From assembly GCA_946493765.1 (NCBI GenBank), contig CAMMAZ010000012.1:1-48687 (forward strand): a stretch of 48,687 nucleotides of DNA. The letters run 5' to 3'. Numbering within the stretch: the first letter of the stretch is position 1; every line of letters begins with the position of its first letter. Positions 14,917 through 23,952 of this stretch are shown here, piece after piece. Position numbers and translations under genes: made by a program. This stretch comes from an uncultured Clostridia bacterium. Lineage in GTDB: Bacteria > Bacillota > Clostridia > Oscillospirales > Acutalibacteraceae. The notes under the pieces were generated by a model. The model saw nothing but the letters and a program-made list of their open reading frames with translations, made no database searches and had not been told where the DNA came from.

Positions 14917-14946
14917 CAAAAAGCCGCGGAACTTTCCGCGGCTTTT
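14917..14946 (-). terminator. Terminator of rpsB-tsf
   Basis: A 13-bp perfect stem (14919-14931 with 14934-14946) rich in G-C, 17 bases after the tsf stop. On the minus strand it ends in T residues. Confidence 0.9.
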
Positions 14947-14963
14947 AATATCTTTTGTGTCTT

Positions 14964-15878
14964 TTATTTTACCATGCTGGCAACTTCGTCTGCGAAATTG
15001 TCTTCCCGTTTCTGGATACCTTCGCCTTTTTCAAAACGATCGAATCCAATCACTTTGATCGAACCGCCAAGTTCTTTAGCAACACTGTCGACATACTGTC
15101 CAACAGACAAATCACCGTTTTTGACAAACGCCTGTTCAACCAAGCAGTTCTCTTTATAATACTTGCCGATCTTTCCGGAAACGATTTTTTCGAGCACCTG
15201 TTCCGGTTTGTTCGCCATTTTCGGATCTTCTTTCATCTGTGCGATCAGAATTTCCTTTTCCTTTTCCAAAACTTCCGCCGGAACGGAGGCTTCGTCTAAA
15301 TAAGCAGGGTTGATCGCAGCGATTTGCATGGCAACATCTTTGGCCATTTCCTGAAATGCATCTTTCTGTGCGATTTCATCGGTTGTGTCAAACTGCACCA
15401 AAACACCGATTCTGCCGCCACCGTGCACATAGCTTGCCAAAACGCCTTCCCGGCGGACAAAACGGCGGATCTTCATGTTTTCACGCACGACCAAAAACAG
15501 TTCCTGCACCATTTCTTCGACAGTTTGTCCATCTTTTTTGCAGGCGAGCAGCGCGTCGAGATCAGCCGGATTCTGTTCCAGAACGACATCGACAACCTTT
15601 TCTGTCAACGCTTTAAATCCGTCGCCGCCGGCCACGAAATCTGTTTCCGCGTTGATTTCCACAACAGCGCCTGCCTTGCCGGAAACTTTCGCAATAACAA
15701 GACCTTCCGCTGCGATTCTATCTGACTTTTTCGCCTGTGCGGCAAGACCCTTTTCACGCAGATAGTCTACCGCTTTATCCATATCTCCGTCGCATGCGAC
15801 AAGTGCCTTTTTGCAATCCATCATGCCGCAGCCGGTTTTTTCTCTTAAAGCCTGCACATCTTTTGCAGTAAAAGCCAT
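14964..15878 (-). CDS. tsf: Translation elongation factor Ts
   Basis: A 304-aa guanine-nucleotide exchange factor for EF-Tu. The N-terminal UBA-like domain (MAFTAKDVQALREKTGCGMM, 1-45) is diagnostic; the core has ETDFVAGGDGF and MQIAAINPAYLD. The start is ATG 15878 with GGAGG just upstream. A longer frame reaching 16034 runs inside rpsB and is not real. Second gene after rpsB, 19 nt downstream, ended by the hairpin at 14917-14946. Confidence 0.98.
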   Translation of the reverse strand: MAFTAKDVQALREKTGCGMMDCKKALVACDGDMDKAVDYLREKGLAAQAKKSDRIAAEGLVIAKVSGKAGAVVEINAETDFVAGGDGFKALTEKVVDVVLEQNPADLDALLACKKDGQTVEEMVQELFLVVRENMKIRRFVRREGVLASYVHGGGRIGVLVQFDTTDEIAQKDAFQEMAKDVAMQIAAINPAYLDEASVPAEVLEKEKEILIAQMKEDPKMANKPEQVLEKIVSGKIGKYYKENCLVEQAFVKNGDLSVGQYVDSVAKELGGSIKVIGFDRFEKGEGIQKREDNFADEVASMVK

Positions 15879-15897
15879 TTTATTTTCCTCCCAAATC

Positions 15898-16671
15898 TTA
15901 TTCGGCAGCAGTTTCCGCTGCTGCTTCCTGCGCAGTTTCCACAGTTTCCGCTTCAACAGCTTCTGCTTCGGTTGCCGCAGAACCCTGTTCGCCCTGTTTG
16001 CCTTCCACAACGGCGCTGGCAATGGTGTGCGCAATCAATTTCACTGCGCGAATTGCATCGTCGTTGCCCGGAATCACATAATCGATTTCATCCGGATCAC
16101 AGTTGGTGTCCACGATCGCAACGATCGGAATGCCAAGTTTTTTCGCTTCCATAACGGCGATTCTTTCTTTTTTCGGATCCACAACAAATAATGCGCCCGG
16201 CAGTTTCTTCATATTTTTGATGCCGCCCAGGAATTTTTCCAATCTTTCGATTTCGGCACGCAGTTTAATAACTTCTTTTTTCGGCAGCAATTCGAATGTG
16301 CCGTCTTCCTCCATTTTACGCAGCTGAGTCAACCGATCAATTCTTTTACGAATGGTGCGGAAATTGGTCATCATACCGCCCAGCCAACGTGCATTGACAT
16401 AGGGCATACCGCAGAATTCTGCTTCTTCTTTCACAGAATCCATCGCCTGTTTTTTGGTACCGACAAATAAAATTTCTTTTCCGTCTGCTGCAAGTTCACG
16501 AACCAGATTATAGGCTTCCTCTAATTTTTTTACAGTTTTCTGCAGATCGATAATATAAATACCGTTTCTTTCTGTAAAAATATAGGGTGCCATTTTGGGG
16601 TTCCAGCGTCTTGTCTGGTGACCGAAATGCACACCGGCCTCCAACAGCTGTTTCATTGAGATGACTGACAT
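15898..16671 (-). CDS. rpsB: 30S ribosomal protein S2
   Basis: A 257-aa ribosomal protein: [40 protein letters not shown] and [12 protein letters not shown] are all S2 landmarks. The C terminus carries an Ala/Glu-rich acidic tail of about 30 residues beyond the core, an extension seen in several clostridia. The start is ATG 16671, preceded by GGAGG; the in-frame codons above overlap that site. Leader of about 105 nt from the promoter at 16784-16812. Confidence 0.98.
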   Translation of the reverse strand: MSVISMKQLLEAGVHFGHQTRRWNPKMAPYIFTERNGIYIIDLQKTVKKLEEAYNLVRELAADGKEILFVGTKKQAMDSVKEEAEFCGMPYVNARWLGGMMTNFRTIRKRIDRLTQLRKMEEDGTFELLPKKEVIKLRAEIERLEKFLGGIKNMKKLPGALFVVDPKKERIAVMEAKKLGIPIVAIVDTNCDPDEIDYVIPGNDDAIRAVKLIAHTIASAVVEGKQGEQGSAATEAEAVEAETVETAQEAAAETAAE

Positions 16672-16783
16672 GTTTTTTTCCTCCAATTTTTTGTTTTTAC
16701 CACCGCTTCGGTCAACTTGTTTTGCCCCCGGTCAATGATCAGGACGCGACAAAACAATCGCAAAGCGTGCGTATTGCCGTAAT

Positions 16784-16812
16784 AGTATACCACAAGCGAC
16801 ACAGTTTTGCAA
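16784..16812 (-). promoter_or_regulatory. Sigma-A promoter of rpsB-tsf
   Basis: Minus-strand TTGCAA (16807-16812), 17-bp spacer, TATACT (16784-16789). The ~105-nt leader could hold an S2-binding autoregulatory structure; I cannot confirm one by eye. Confidence 0.8.
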
Positions 16813-16821
16813 GAATTTTTT

Positions 16822-17088
16822 TCATATTTTAAAGATAATTTTTGCAACAACCATGCAAAGCACACCCGGCAGCCCAAAAATAACCGAACCACCCAGTGTA
16901 TATGGCGTTAATTCCAGCTTGAACCCGGTCAATCCTGATGTGAAATATAGGATAAATAAAGTTGCAAGCCCGATCGTCGCCGATGTCAACATCGTTTTTA
17001 AAAATTTCTTCGTTCGCACCGCAAAAAGCAGAACGACCACAACCGACAAAATTGCCAGAACGATGATGCTGTAATCAAATACCGTCAC
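16822..17088 (-). CDS. bofA: BofA-family sigma-K processing inhibitor
   Basis: An 88-aa integral membrane protein. Hydrophobic segments lie near residues 6-24 and 34-53, and a C-terminal segment (66-87) contains the BofA landmark FGLPGVLCMVVAKI. In Bacillus BofA sits in the outer forespore membrane with SpoIVFA and holds the protease SpoIVFB inactive until the forespore signal arrives. The start is GTG 17088 with a weak Shine-Dalgarno site. Family assignment is by pattern; BofA proteins are short and divergent. Confidence 0.75.
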   Translation of the reverse strand: MTVFDYSIIVLAILSVVVVLLFAVRTKKFLKTMLTSATIGLATLFILYFTSGLTGFKLELTPYTLGGSVIFGLPGVLCMVVAKIIFKI

Positions 17089-17185
17089 AAAACCACTTCT
17101 TTCATTTTATTACTACCAGTCTATGAAAGAAGCGCCGGTATTTATTCTAAAAACGGACAACTGTTTTCCTTGCATGTCCGGCCGC

Positions 17186-17212
17186 AAAAATCCCGCCGAC
17201 AAACGGCGGGAT
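17186..17212 (-). terminator. Terminator of the kdgK-eda unit
   Basis: A 9-bp perfect stem (17190-17198 with 17204-17212), loop of 5, followed on the minus strand by TTTT. It lies 7 bases after the kdgK stop. Confidence 0.85.
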
Positions 17213-17218
17213 CTGTTT

Positions 17219-18241
17219 TTATCTTTGCACTCTGCCGGAACCGTCTCCGGTTGCCAGCTTTTGAACCTCATTGACCGAAACCATGTTGAAATCGCCTTCG
17301 ATCGAATGTTTCAGACAACTTGCCGCAACAGCAAATTCAATGCTTTCCTGCGGCGCGTAATTTTCCAGCTGCGAGTAAATCAAACCCGCGCCAAAGCTGT
17401 CTCCCCCACCGACACGGTCAACAATATGTACATGATAGGTTTTGCTGAAATAATATTCCTGACCGTCATACAGCATCGCAGCCCAGTCGTTATCATTGGC
17501 AGAAATGGAGCTGCGCAGCGTGATCGCGACTTTTTTAAAGCCAAAACGGTCTGCCAACTGCTTGGCAACATCCTTATACCCCTCATGATTCACTTTACCT
17601 GTTGTCACATCTGTGTTTGCCGCCTTGATGCCAAAGACATCCGCCGCATCCTCTTCGTTGGCAATGCACACATCCACATAAGGCATCAGCTGCGCCATCA
17701 CCTGCCCGGCTTTTTCTCTGGACCACAGGTTTTTGCGATAATTGAGGTCACAACTGACGGTAATTCCCTTTTCTTTCGCAACTTTCAGCGCATCCAGGCA
17801 GATTGCCGCCACGTTGTCGCTAAGTGCCGGTGTGATGCCGGTAAAATGGAACCAGCGGGCGTCTTTTAAAATGGTATTCCAATCAAAATCTGATTGTGTC
17901 GCACACGCAATTGCAGAGCCTGCGCGGTCATAAATCACTTTCGACGCACGTTGACTGGCGCCTTTTTCCAAAAAATAGATGCCGACTCTATCGCCGCCGC
18001 GCGCAATAAACTGCGTGTCAACGCCGAATTTGCGCAGTGCATTCACGCCTGCCTGTCCAATATCATGCTGCGGCAGTTTGGACACAAACGCCGCGTCTAC
18101 GCCGAAATTGGCCAGTGATACGGCAACATTTGCTTCCCCGCCGCCGTAGGTCGCGCCATATTTTTCAGCCTGTACAAAGCGGTAGTATCCTTCCGGCGCC
18201 AGGCGCAGCATGATTTCTCCAAATGTAATGACCTTAGACAT
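17219..18241 (-). CDS. kdgK: 2-keto-3-deoxygluconate kinase (PfkB family)
   Basis: A 340-aa PfkB-type sugar kinase. It opens with VITFGEIMLRLAPEGYYRF and has GGGEANVAVSLANFG (substrate side) and the C-terminal catalytic motif GGGDSFGAGL with the proton-abstracting aspartate. It would phosphorylate 2-keto-3-deoxygluconate to KDPG, which the upstream aldolase gene product then cleaves. The start is ATG 18241, with AAAGGA upstream. The assignment as KDG kinase rests on the N-terminal pattern plus the adjacent aldolase; another keto-sugar acid is possible. Confidence 0.88.
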   Translation of the reverse strand: MSKVITFGEIMLRLAPEGYYRFVQAEKYGATYGGGEANVAVSLANFGVDAAFVSKLPQHDIGQAGVNALRKFGVDTQFIARGGDRVGIYFLEKGASQRASKVIYDRAGSAIACATQSDFDWNTILKDARWFHFTGITPALSDNVAAICLDALKVAKEKGITVSCDLNYRKNLWSREKAGQVMAQLMPYVDVCIANEEDAADVFGIKAANTDVTTGKVNHEGYKDVAKQLADRFGFKKVAITLRSSISANDNDWAAMLYDGQEYYFSKTYHVHIVDRVGGGDSFGAGLIYSQLENYAPQESIEFAVAASCLKHSIEGDFNMVSVNEVQKLATGDGSGRVQR

Positions 18242-18270
18242 ATTCTCATTCCTTTCTTGCAAATCAACCC

Positions 18271-19233
18271 TTATTTCCGGGAAAGATGAACGGCAAATCC
18301 GCCAAAATCAGCTTTTAAATAGATCAAAGTCAGCCTTCCCTTTTCATCGTAGACCTTGCTGTCTTCATCAAACGCAAAACCTTTGGAAGAAAGATACCGC
18401 ACAGCCCGATCCAGATAATTGGTCAAAATCGCGATATGGCCTTTTTGACCATAGCCGTTATATTTCATCACTTCGACTTCTTTGCCGCACCACACGCTCT
18501 TTTCGGCATCCCTTGTCTGCATGCCGAACATCGTTTCAAATAAAGCCGCCGTCTGTTTGGCCTCTTTTTCATCCGCACTGTTAATCCCAATATGACCAAG
18601 TTCAAATCCAAGCATTTCATGAACAGCCTCTTTGGTAAGTTGGCGAATCGCATCGAAATCACCGTTATTGATCAAATCCGCTTTGACCATCCAGCTGCCG
18701 CCGCAGGCAATGATTTTATCAAAATCCAAATAAGATTTCAAATTTTTAGCGTTGATACCGCCGGTGGGCATGAATTTGACACCGGTATAGGGCGCGGACA
18801 TTGCTTTGATCATCGCCAGCCCGCCCGCTGCTTCCGCCGGGAAAAACTTCACCACATCCAGGCCAAACGACAACGCACATTCCACATCGCTGGGCGAACT
18901 GCAGCCCGGTGTGATCGGGTATCCTTTTTCTATGCAGTACTGCACAATTTCAGGATTAAGCCCCGGACTGACAATGAATTTAGCGCCGGCGGCGATTGCA
19001 TCGTCCGCCTGTTCCTTTGTCAGCACCGTTCCCGCACCGACCAGCATATCCGGAAAAGCTTTTGTGATTGCGCGAATCGCTGCTTTTGCCGCCGCAGTGC
19101 GAAAAGTGATCTCCGCACAGGGCAGTCCGCCGTCCATCAACGCTTTTGCCAGCGGCAGCGCATCTTTTTCATTATCGATCTTGACAACCGGCACAATCCC
19201 GATTTGCTGGATTTCCTTTAACACGTCAAACAT
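18271..19233 (-). CDS. eda: KDPG/KHG aldolase fused to a VOC (glyoxalase-fold) domain
   Basis: A 320-aa two-domain protein. Residues 1-205 are a class I KDPG aldolase: GIVPVVKI, PCAEITFRT (Glu41, Arg45), VGAGTVLT, and the Schiff-base lysine Lys129 in DVVKFFPAE, then FMPTGGIN. Residues about 208-320 (LGFELGHIGIN... GHIAILTNYLDRAV... FAVHLSRK) look like a vicinal-oxygen-chelate domain. The aldolase yields pyruvate and glyceraldehyde 3-phosphate from KDPG. The extra domain's role is unknown; it might bind metal or the product. The start is ATG 19233; an upstream GTG (19245) touches the Shine-Dalgarno site. Operon with kdgK. Confidence 0.88.
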   Translation of the reverse strand: MFDVLKEIQQIGIVPVVKIDNEKDALPLAKALMDGGLPCAEITFRTAAAKAAIRAITKAFPDMLVGAGTVLTKEQADDAIAAGAKFIVSPGLNPEIVQYCIEKGYPITPGCSSPSDVECALSFGLDVVKFFPAEAAGGLAMIKAMSAPYTGVKFMPTGGINAKNLKSYLDFDKIIACGGSWMVKADLINNGDFDAIRQLTKEAVHEMLGFELGHIGINSADEKEAKQTAALFETMFGMQTRDAEKSVWCGKEVEVMKYNGYGQKGHIAILTNYLDRAVRYLSSKGFAFDEDSKVYDEKGRLTLIYLKADFGGFAVHLSRK

Positions 19234-19291
19234 TTTAAAATGCACCCTTTCCCCGATTTATCTTTACTGCCAAAAGCACAAAACAATGCAA

Positions 19292-19322
19292 AAAGCAGAA
19301 TCCGCCGACAAAATCGACGGAT
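19292..19322 (-). terminator. Terminator of the ispH-rpsA gene
   Basis: A 9-bp stem with one G-U pair (19300-19308 with 19314-19322), 11 bases after the ispH-rpsA stop, with TTTTT slightly downstream on the minus strand. Confidence 0.65.
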
Positions 19323-19333
19323 CAGCTACTTTT

Positions 19334-21406
19334 TTATTCGGCAGGCTGTTCAGAAGCTTCTGCTTCCGGAGCAGTCTCAACCGGATCTTCTGTTGATGCA
19401 ACGATTTCATCCTGCTGCACTACCGGTTCTTCATCCAAAACAGGATCGAGTAAAGCACGGATCGACAGGCTGACACGTTTGGTTTCATAATTGATCTCGG
19501 TAATTTTCGCGTCGACCATGTCGCCCACTTTCAGAACATCCTGCGGTTTTTCGATATGTTTATCTGCAATCTGGGAAATATGAATCAGTCCATCGATGCC
19601 GGGAATCACGTTGGCAAACGCACCATAAGGCGCAAAATTGACAACCTTAACGTTGACGACATCGCCGACTTTGTATTTCGTTTTCAGGATCTCCCACGGA
19701 TTATCCTCTGCCTTTTTAAAGCCGAGTGAAATTCTGCGTTTTTCTTTATCCATGTCTTTTACATAGACTTCCACAACGTCGCCGACATTGACAACTTCCG
19801 AAGGATGTTTGATTCGAACCCAGGACAATTCGGTGATATGAATCATACCGTCCACACCGCCGATATCAACAAATGCGCCATAGGAAGTGAGGGATTTAAC
19901 GGTTCCCTGATAGACTTTGCCAACTTCAATGGTGTTCCACAGTTCTTCTTCTGCAGCTTTTTTCTGCTCTTTGAGCACGGAACGGATCGAGCCGACAACG
20001 CTTCTGCCTCTGCGAATATCGATCACGCGGAACGGAACCGTTGCGCCGACCAAATCTTCCAAAGATTCATTTCTGGTCAGTGTTGCATGGGAAGCCGGCA
20101 CAAAAACGCGCACACCGTTGCAGGCAACGGTTACGCCGCCCTTGACAACAGCGGTTACTTTACCTTCCAGGATTTCATTGTTTTCCTGCGCTTCAACGAT
20201 CTTATTAAAACCTGCGCGCGCATCATAGCGACGTTTGGAAAGGGTGATAATCCCCTCCAGATCGTTTGTTTTCATCACGAGCAGATCCAGTTCGTCACCG
20301 ACTTTCACCAATTCATCGGGACGTTTTGTGGTATCGGCAGAAAGTTCGTCTGCCGGGATGATGCCGGTATATTTACGGCCGATGTCCACCTGGACTTCAG
20401 TCGGGTTTACAGCGATCACGACGCCTCTTACCTTTTGGTTCGAGTTCATGTTGCTCAGTGACGCTTCCAATGCTTCTTCAAAGGTCATATCGTCAAAGGA
20501 CTTCTCTGCAACCTCAGCAGCCTCCGTTTTTACTTCAGTTTCTTCGTTTTTGATGATCTCAGACATAGTGTTTAGTACCTCCTTAATTATAACAGCAGGA
20601 GTTGAGGCCCCCGCGGTCAATCCAATCCTTTGCGCCGTCCGGATATCCGCTGCCGGCAATTCTTTGGCAGTTTCAATCAAAATTGTTTTTGTGACGTTTG
20701 AACACAAATCAAACAACTTCACGGTGTTGGAACTGTGTCGGCCGCCGACGATCACCATCAGATCATTTTTCCCGGCCAAACACACTGCTTCTTCCTGCCG
20801 TTCAGACGTTGCATCACATATTGTATCAAAAATTTTTGCATTTGTATAGACTTTTTTTAAAATTTTCTCGCAATTTTTCCAAATTTTCAGTTGAAAGGTG
20901 GTTTGCGCAACAACACAAACCGGCGAATCACGGGGAATTTTGTCGTTTTCAATCAAATCTTTTAATTCTTCTTCATTTTTAAAAACATAGGACACACCTT
21001 TGACATGTCCGCGAATACCGATGACTTCGGCATGCTTTTCATCGCCTGCGATCAGAACCGGCATATTCTCTTTTGAATACCGCTCGACCAATTTATGTAT
21101 TTTCATGACAAACGGACAAGTCGCGTCACAGGCATCCAACTGCAAGTTCGCAATTTCATCATAGACAGTCTGTCCCACGCCGTGCGAACGGATCACGACT
21201 GTGTATCCTTCCGGGACATCCGACACGGTATCGGCGATCACAACGCCTTTTTGTTCCAGTTCCTCCACCATTTGTGGGTTATGGATAATCGGACCTAATG
21301 TGCAGACCTGTTTTCCATCCTTCAAAAGCCCTTGCACCAGATTCACAGCGCGGTCAACGCCAAAACAAAAACCCGCGGTTTTTGCAACTGTGATTTTACC
21401 ATTCAT
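19334..21406 (-). CDS. ispH-rpsA: IspH-S1 fusion: HMBPP reductase / ribosomal protein S1
   Basis: A 690-aa fusion. Residues 1-285 are the [4Fe-4S] enzyme IspH, which makes IPP/DMAPP in the MEP pathway. The cluster cysteines are Cys14 (AGFCFGV), Cys97 (DATCPFV) and Cys197 (ICDATSERQ), and HAEVIGIRGH is present. An acidic linker (about 286-325) leads to four S1 RNA-binding repeats (about 328-396, 412-478, 493-562, 578-648), the last two with GAFVDIGGVDGMIHI and GAFANVIPGIDGLIHI, then an acidic tail. The fusion is known from clostridia. One continuous frame with no internal ribosome site that I can see. It overlaps the end of plsC by 11 nt. Confidence 0.96.
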   Translation of the reverse strand: MNGKITVAKTAGFCFGVDRAVNLVQGLLKDGKQVCTLGPIIHNPQMVEELEQKGVVIADTVSDVPEGYTVVIRSHGVGQTVYDEIANLQLDACDATCPFVMKIHKLVERYSKENMPVLIAGDEKHAEVIGIRGHVKGVSYVFKNEEELKDLIENDKIPRDSPVCVVAQTTFQLKIWKNCEKILKKVYTNAKIFDTICDATSERQEEAVCLAGKNDLMVIVGGRHSSNTVKLFDLCSNVTKTILIETAKELPAADIRTAQRIGLTAGASTPAVIIKEVLNTMSEIIKNEETEVKTEAAEVAEKSFDDMTFEEALEASLSNMNSNQKVRGVVIAVNPTEVQVDIGRKYTGIIPADELSADTTKRPDELVKVGDELDLLVMKTNDLEGIITLSKRRYDARAGFNKIVEAQENNEILEGKVTAVVKGGVTVACNGVRVFVPASHATLTRNESLEDLVGATVPFRVIDIRRGRSVVGSIRSVLKEQKKAAEEELWNTIEVGKVYQGTVKSLTSYGAFVDIGGVDGMIHITELSWVRIKHPSEVVNVGDVVEVYVKDMDKEKRRISLGFKKAEDNPWEILKTKYKVGDVVNVKVVNFAPYGAFANVIPGIDGLIHISQIADKHIEKPQDVLKVGDMVDAKITEINYETKRVSLSIRALLDPVLDEEPVVQQDEIVASTEDPVETAPEAEASEQPAE

Positions 21407-22013
21407 TTTGTCCGTTCTCCCAAATCTCTCGAATATGATCCATAATCAGCGACGACACGCGATGCAGATTATTTCTGTTGTGCTCATCAAACTGAATTTC
21501 CGCATAAGGAATCGGTTTTCCGATCACTAACTTAATCCGTTTAAACGGCCGCAGCTTTCCTTTGCAGATCACCGCCGCCGGAATCACGTCAGCTTTTGCG
21601 GCATTGGCGATAAATGCGACGCCGGACTTTGCCCGGCCGGGTTTTCCGTCCTTGGATCGCGTTCCCTCCGGATAAATCCCCACAATACCGTTTTGTTCCA
21701 CGATCGAAATCGCATTGCCGATCGACTGCATATCCTTGGCGCCACGGACAATGGGAAAAACATCACACTTTTTCAAAAACCATGCCATGACCGGATTGTG
21801 AAACATCTCTTCCTTACACATGAAATGAACACTGCGCCGCACACCAATGATCCATAGCACCGGGTCAAGCACGGAAATATGATTGGAACAGAAAACGGCG
21901 CCTTTCTCTTTCGGAATATTTTCTTTTCCCTCCACCGAGTACCAGAACAAAGCCCGGTAAATGGGATACAGAATGATTTTTAAAACCAGCACAAATTTGT
22001 TCAACAAAAACAC
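21396..22013 (-). CDS. plsC: 1-acyl-sn-glycerol-3-phosphate acyltransferase
   Basis: A 205-aa membrane-associated acyltransferase that makes phosphatidic acid from lysophosphatidate. The catalytic NHxxxxD motif is NHISVLD, and the phosphate-binding EGTRS motif follows in IYPEGTRSKDGKPG. An N-terminal hydrophobic stretch (about 3-25) anchors it. It lies 7 nt after cmk and overlaps the ispH-rpsA start, in the order cmk-plsC-ispH-rpsA common in clostridia. Confidence 0.93.
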   Translation of the reverse strand: MFLLNKFVLVLKIILYPIYRALFWYSVEGKENIPKEKGAVFCSNHISVLDPVLWIIGVRRSVHFMCKEEMFHNPVMAWFLKKCDVFPIVRGAKDMQSIGNAISIVEQNGIVGIYPEGTRSKDGKPGRAKSGVAFIANAAKADVIPAAVICKGKLRPFKRIKLVIGKPIPYAEIQFDEHNRNNLHRVSSLIMDHIREIWENGQNEW

Positions 22014-22020
22014 CGCCCGT

Positions 22021-22686
22021 TTAATGGATCACCGATTCAACGACCTCCAATATTTTCATCACGCCTTCATCCAACGTCAGACCCGTGGTGTCGACCAAGA
22101 CACTGTCTTCCGCGGGTTTTAGCGGGGAAATTTCCCGATGGGTATCGTTGTAATCCCGCTGTTTTAAATCCTCTAAAACGGCTTCATAGGTAACATCTTG
22201 CCCTTTTTCGATCATTTCGTCATACCGGCGTTTTGCCCGATCTTCCGCAGAAGCTGTCAAAAAAATCTTGAGTTTCGCATTTGGCAAAACAACAGTGCCA
22301 ATATCACGACCGTCCATCACAATATTATATTTTTTAGCAAAGGAACGTTGAATGTCAAACAAAAATTTGCGCACCGCCGGAAAAGCCGACACCTTAGAAG
22401 CTGCCATCGACATTTCGGCGGTTCGGATCCGGTCGCTGACATCCTCGCCATTTAAAAAGACATGCTGTGTGTTATCGATAAATTGCAGTTCGATCTGAAT
22501 TTCCGGCAAACAGGATTCCACATCCGTCTCCAGGCCGGGATCTTTCCCTTTTTGAATCACATAATAGCCGATAGAACGATACAATGCACCGGTGTCCACA
22601 TAAATATACTGCAATTTTGCAGCCAGCTTTTTTGCCATTGTGCTTTTGCCGGCGCCTGCCGGTCCGTCGATTGCAATTGAAATCAT
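22021..22686 (-). CDS. cmk: Cytidylate kinase
   Basis: A 221-aa NMP kinase converting CMP/dCMP to the diphosphate. P-loop GPAGAGKST (8-16), GALYR (about 33-37), MDGRDIGTVVLP and the lid segment KRRYDEM are typical; the length matches Cmk. Good ribosome site (GGGGATAAAAAATG). Confidence 0.96.
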   Translation of the reverse strand: MISIAIDGPAGAGKSTMAKKLAAKLQYIYVDTGALYRSIGYYVIQKGKDPGLETDVESCLPEIQIELQFIDNTQHVFLNGEDVSDRIRTAEMSMAASKVSAFPAVRKFLFDIQRSFAKKYNIVMDGRDIGTVVLPNAKLKIFLTASAEDRAKRRYDEMIEKGQDVTYEAVLEDLKQRDYNDTHREISPLKPAEDSVLVDTTGLTLDEGVMKILEVVESVIH

Positions 22687-22716
22687 TTTTTATCCCCTTA
22701 AGCTTTTATTTCTTAT

Positions 22717-23952
22717 TTATTTTAATACATTTTTGCCTGCAATGCAACCGGTTGAAAATGCAATTTGCAAATTATACCCACCAGTATAAGCATCCACATC
22801 CATGACTTCACCGGCAAAATACAAATTTTCGCACTTTTGGGAACGCATGGTCCCGGGCTGGATCTCATTGACAGCAACGCCGCCTGCCGTTACAATTGCT
22901 TCTTCAATCGGGCGAAAACCGTCCACGATAAAAGTCAAGTTTTTTAGCAGCCGGCAAAAGGAAGACCTTTGTTCTTTGGTAATCTGCCCAACCTTGCTAT
23001 GCGCCGGAATCCCGCTGATATCCACCAGTACCGGCAGCATCTTTCCCGGCAGTAACTTATGGATCGCGTTGATAAAATCTTTGCCCGCATTTTCCTGGAA
23101 ATCACGCAATAGCCGTTTATCGAGCATTTCATCCGTCAACGCCGGTTTGAGGTCTAAAACCACACTGTATTTACCGGGCCGCATATCATGCATATGTGCG
23201 CTCGCGCTTAATATAATCGGACCGCTGACACCAAAATGGGTAAATAACAGTTCTCCAAAATCTGAATAAATAGTCTTTCCGGTATCGTTGTCCCGCACTT
23301 TGAGCGCGGTATTGCGCAAAGACAGACCCTGCATCCGGGTTGCGGCACCTTCATGGATACACAGCGGCACTAAAGACGGCACAGGCGGTATAATCGAATG
23401 TCCCGCCTGCTTTGCCAAGTCATAGCCATCGCCGGTTGAACCGGTTTTCGGATAGGATAATCCGCCGGTGCAGATCACCGCGGCGTCACAAAAAATTTCA
23501 TCACCGTTTTCGCAAGTGACCGAAATGAGCTTTTGCTCATGTATATTCAGTTTCACAGCACGACCTTGATAGAATGCGGCGCCGTTTGTTTTCGCAAACC
23601 GCACCAACGCATCAACAACATCTACCGCCCGGTCGGATACCGGAAACACCCGCTTACCGCGTTCTGTTTTGGTTTCAACTCCCATAGAACGCAGCAATTC
23701 GATCGTGTCATCCGAAGAAAAAGCGCTGAACGCGCTATATAAAAACCGGCCGTTTTTCGGGACCGCCGCAATCAATTCCTGCAAATCCGAAGCATTAGTC
23801 ACATTGCAACGCCCTTTTCCGGTAATCATGACCTTTCGGGCAGGACGTTCGTTTCGTTCCAGAATCAGGGTATCCAACCCCCGCTGCGCCGCAAATCCGG
23901 CGCAAATCAATCCGGCTGCGCCGCCGCCGATGACCAGCACCTGCGTTTTCAT
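22717..23952 (-). CDS. HI0933/YhiN-family FAD-dependent flavoprotein
   Basis: A 411-aa flavoprotein. The N terminus has the dinucleotide motif VIGGGAAGL followed by the family's ARKVMITGKGRCNVTN. CTGGLSYPKTGSTGDGY and the C-terminal TAGGVAVNEI and GEVMDVDAYTGGYNLQ complete the pattern. The physiological reaction of this family is not established. The start is ATG 23952, whose first bases overlap the stop codon of the upstream lipoprotein (ATGA), so translation is coupled. It is cytosolic. Upstream of cmk in the same run. Confidence 0.93.
   Translation of the reverse strand: MKTQVLVIGGGAAGLICAGFAAQRGLDTLILERNERPARKVMITGKGRCNVTNASDLQELIAAVPKNGRFLYSAFSAFSSDDTIELLRSMGVETKTERGKRVFPVSDRAVDVVDALVRFAKTNGAAFYQGRAVKLNIHEQKLISVTCENGDEIFCDAAVICTGGLSYPKTGSTGDGYDLAKQAGHSIIPPVPSLVPLCIHEGAATRMQGLSLRNTALKVRDNDTGKTIYSDFGELLFTHFGVSGPIILSASAHMHDMRPGKYSVVLDLKPALTDEMLDKRLLRDFQENAGKDFINAIHKLLPGKMLPVLVDISGIPAHSKVGQITKEQRSSFCRLLKNLTFIVDGFRPIEEAIVTAGGVAVNEIQPGTMRSQKCENLYFAGEVMDVDAYTGGYNLQIAFSTGCIAGKNVLK

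Noticed and set aside
15879-16034. N-terminal extension of tsf
   Set aside because: The extra residues are read from the 3' part of rpsB in another frame. The canonical EF-Ts start at 15878 has a strong Shine-Dalgarno site.
16687-16783. A known riboswitch or S2 leader in front of rpsB
   Set aside because: I could not draw a convincing conserved structure by eye; recorded only as a possibility in the promoter entry.
17123-17869. A 248-codon plus-strand open frame
   Set aside because: It is the antisense of kdgK; no ribosome site or recognisable domain.
19334-21406. The ispH-rpsA fusion as a sequencing artefact or a novel fusion
   Set aside because: The frame is continuous with an acidic linker, and the same fusion is known from clostridia, so it is neither an error nor new.
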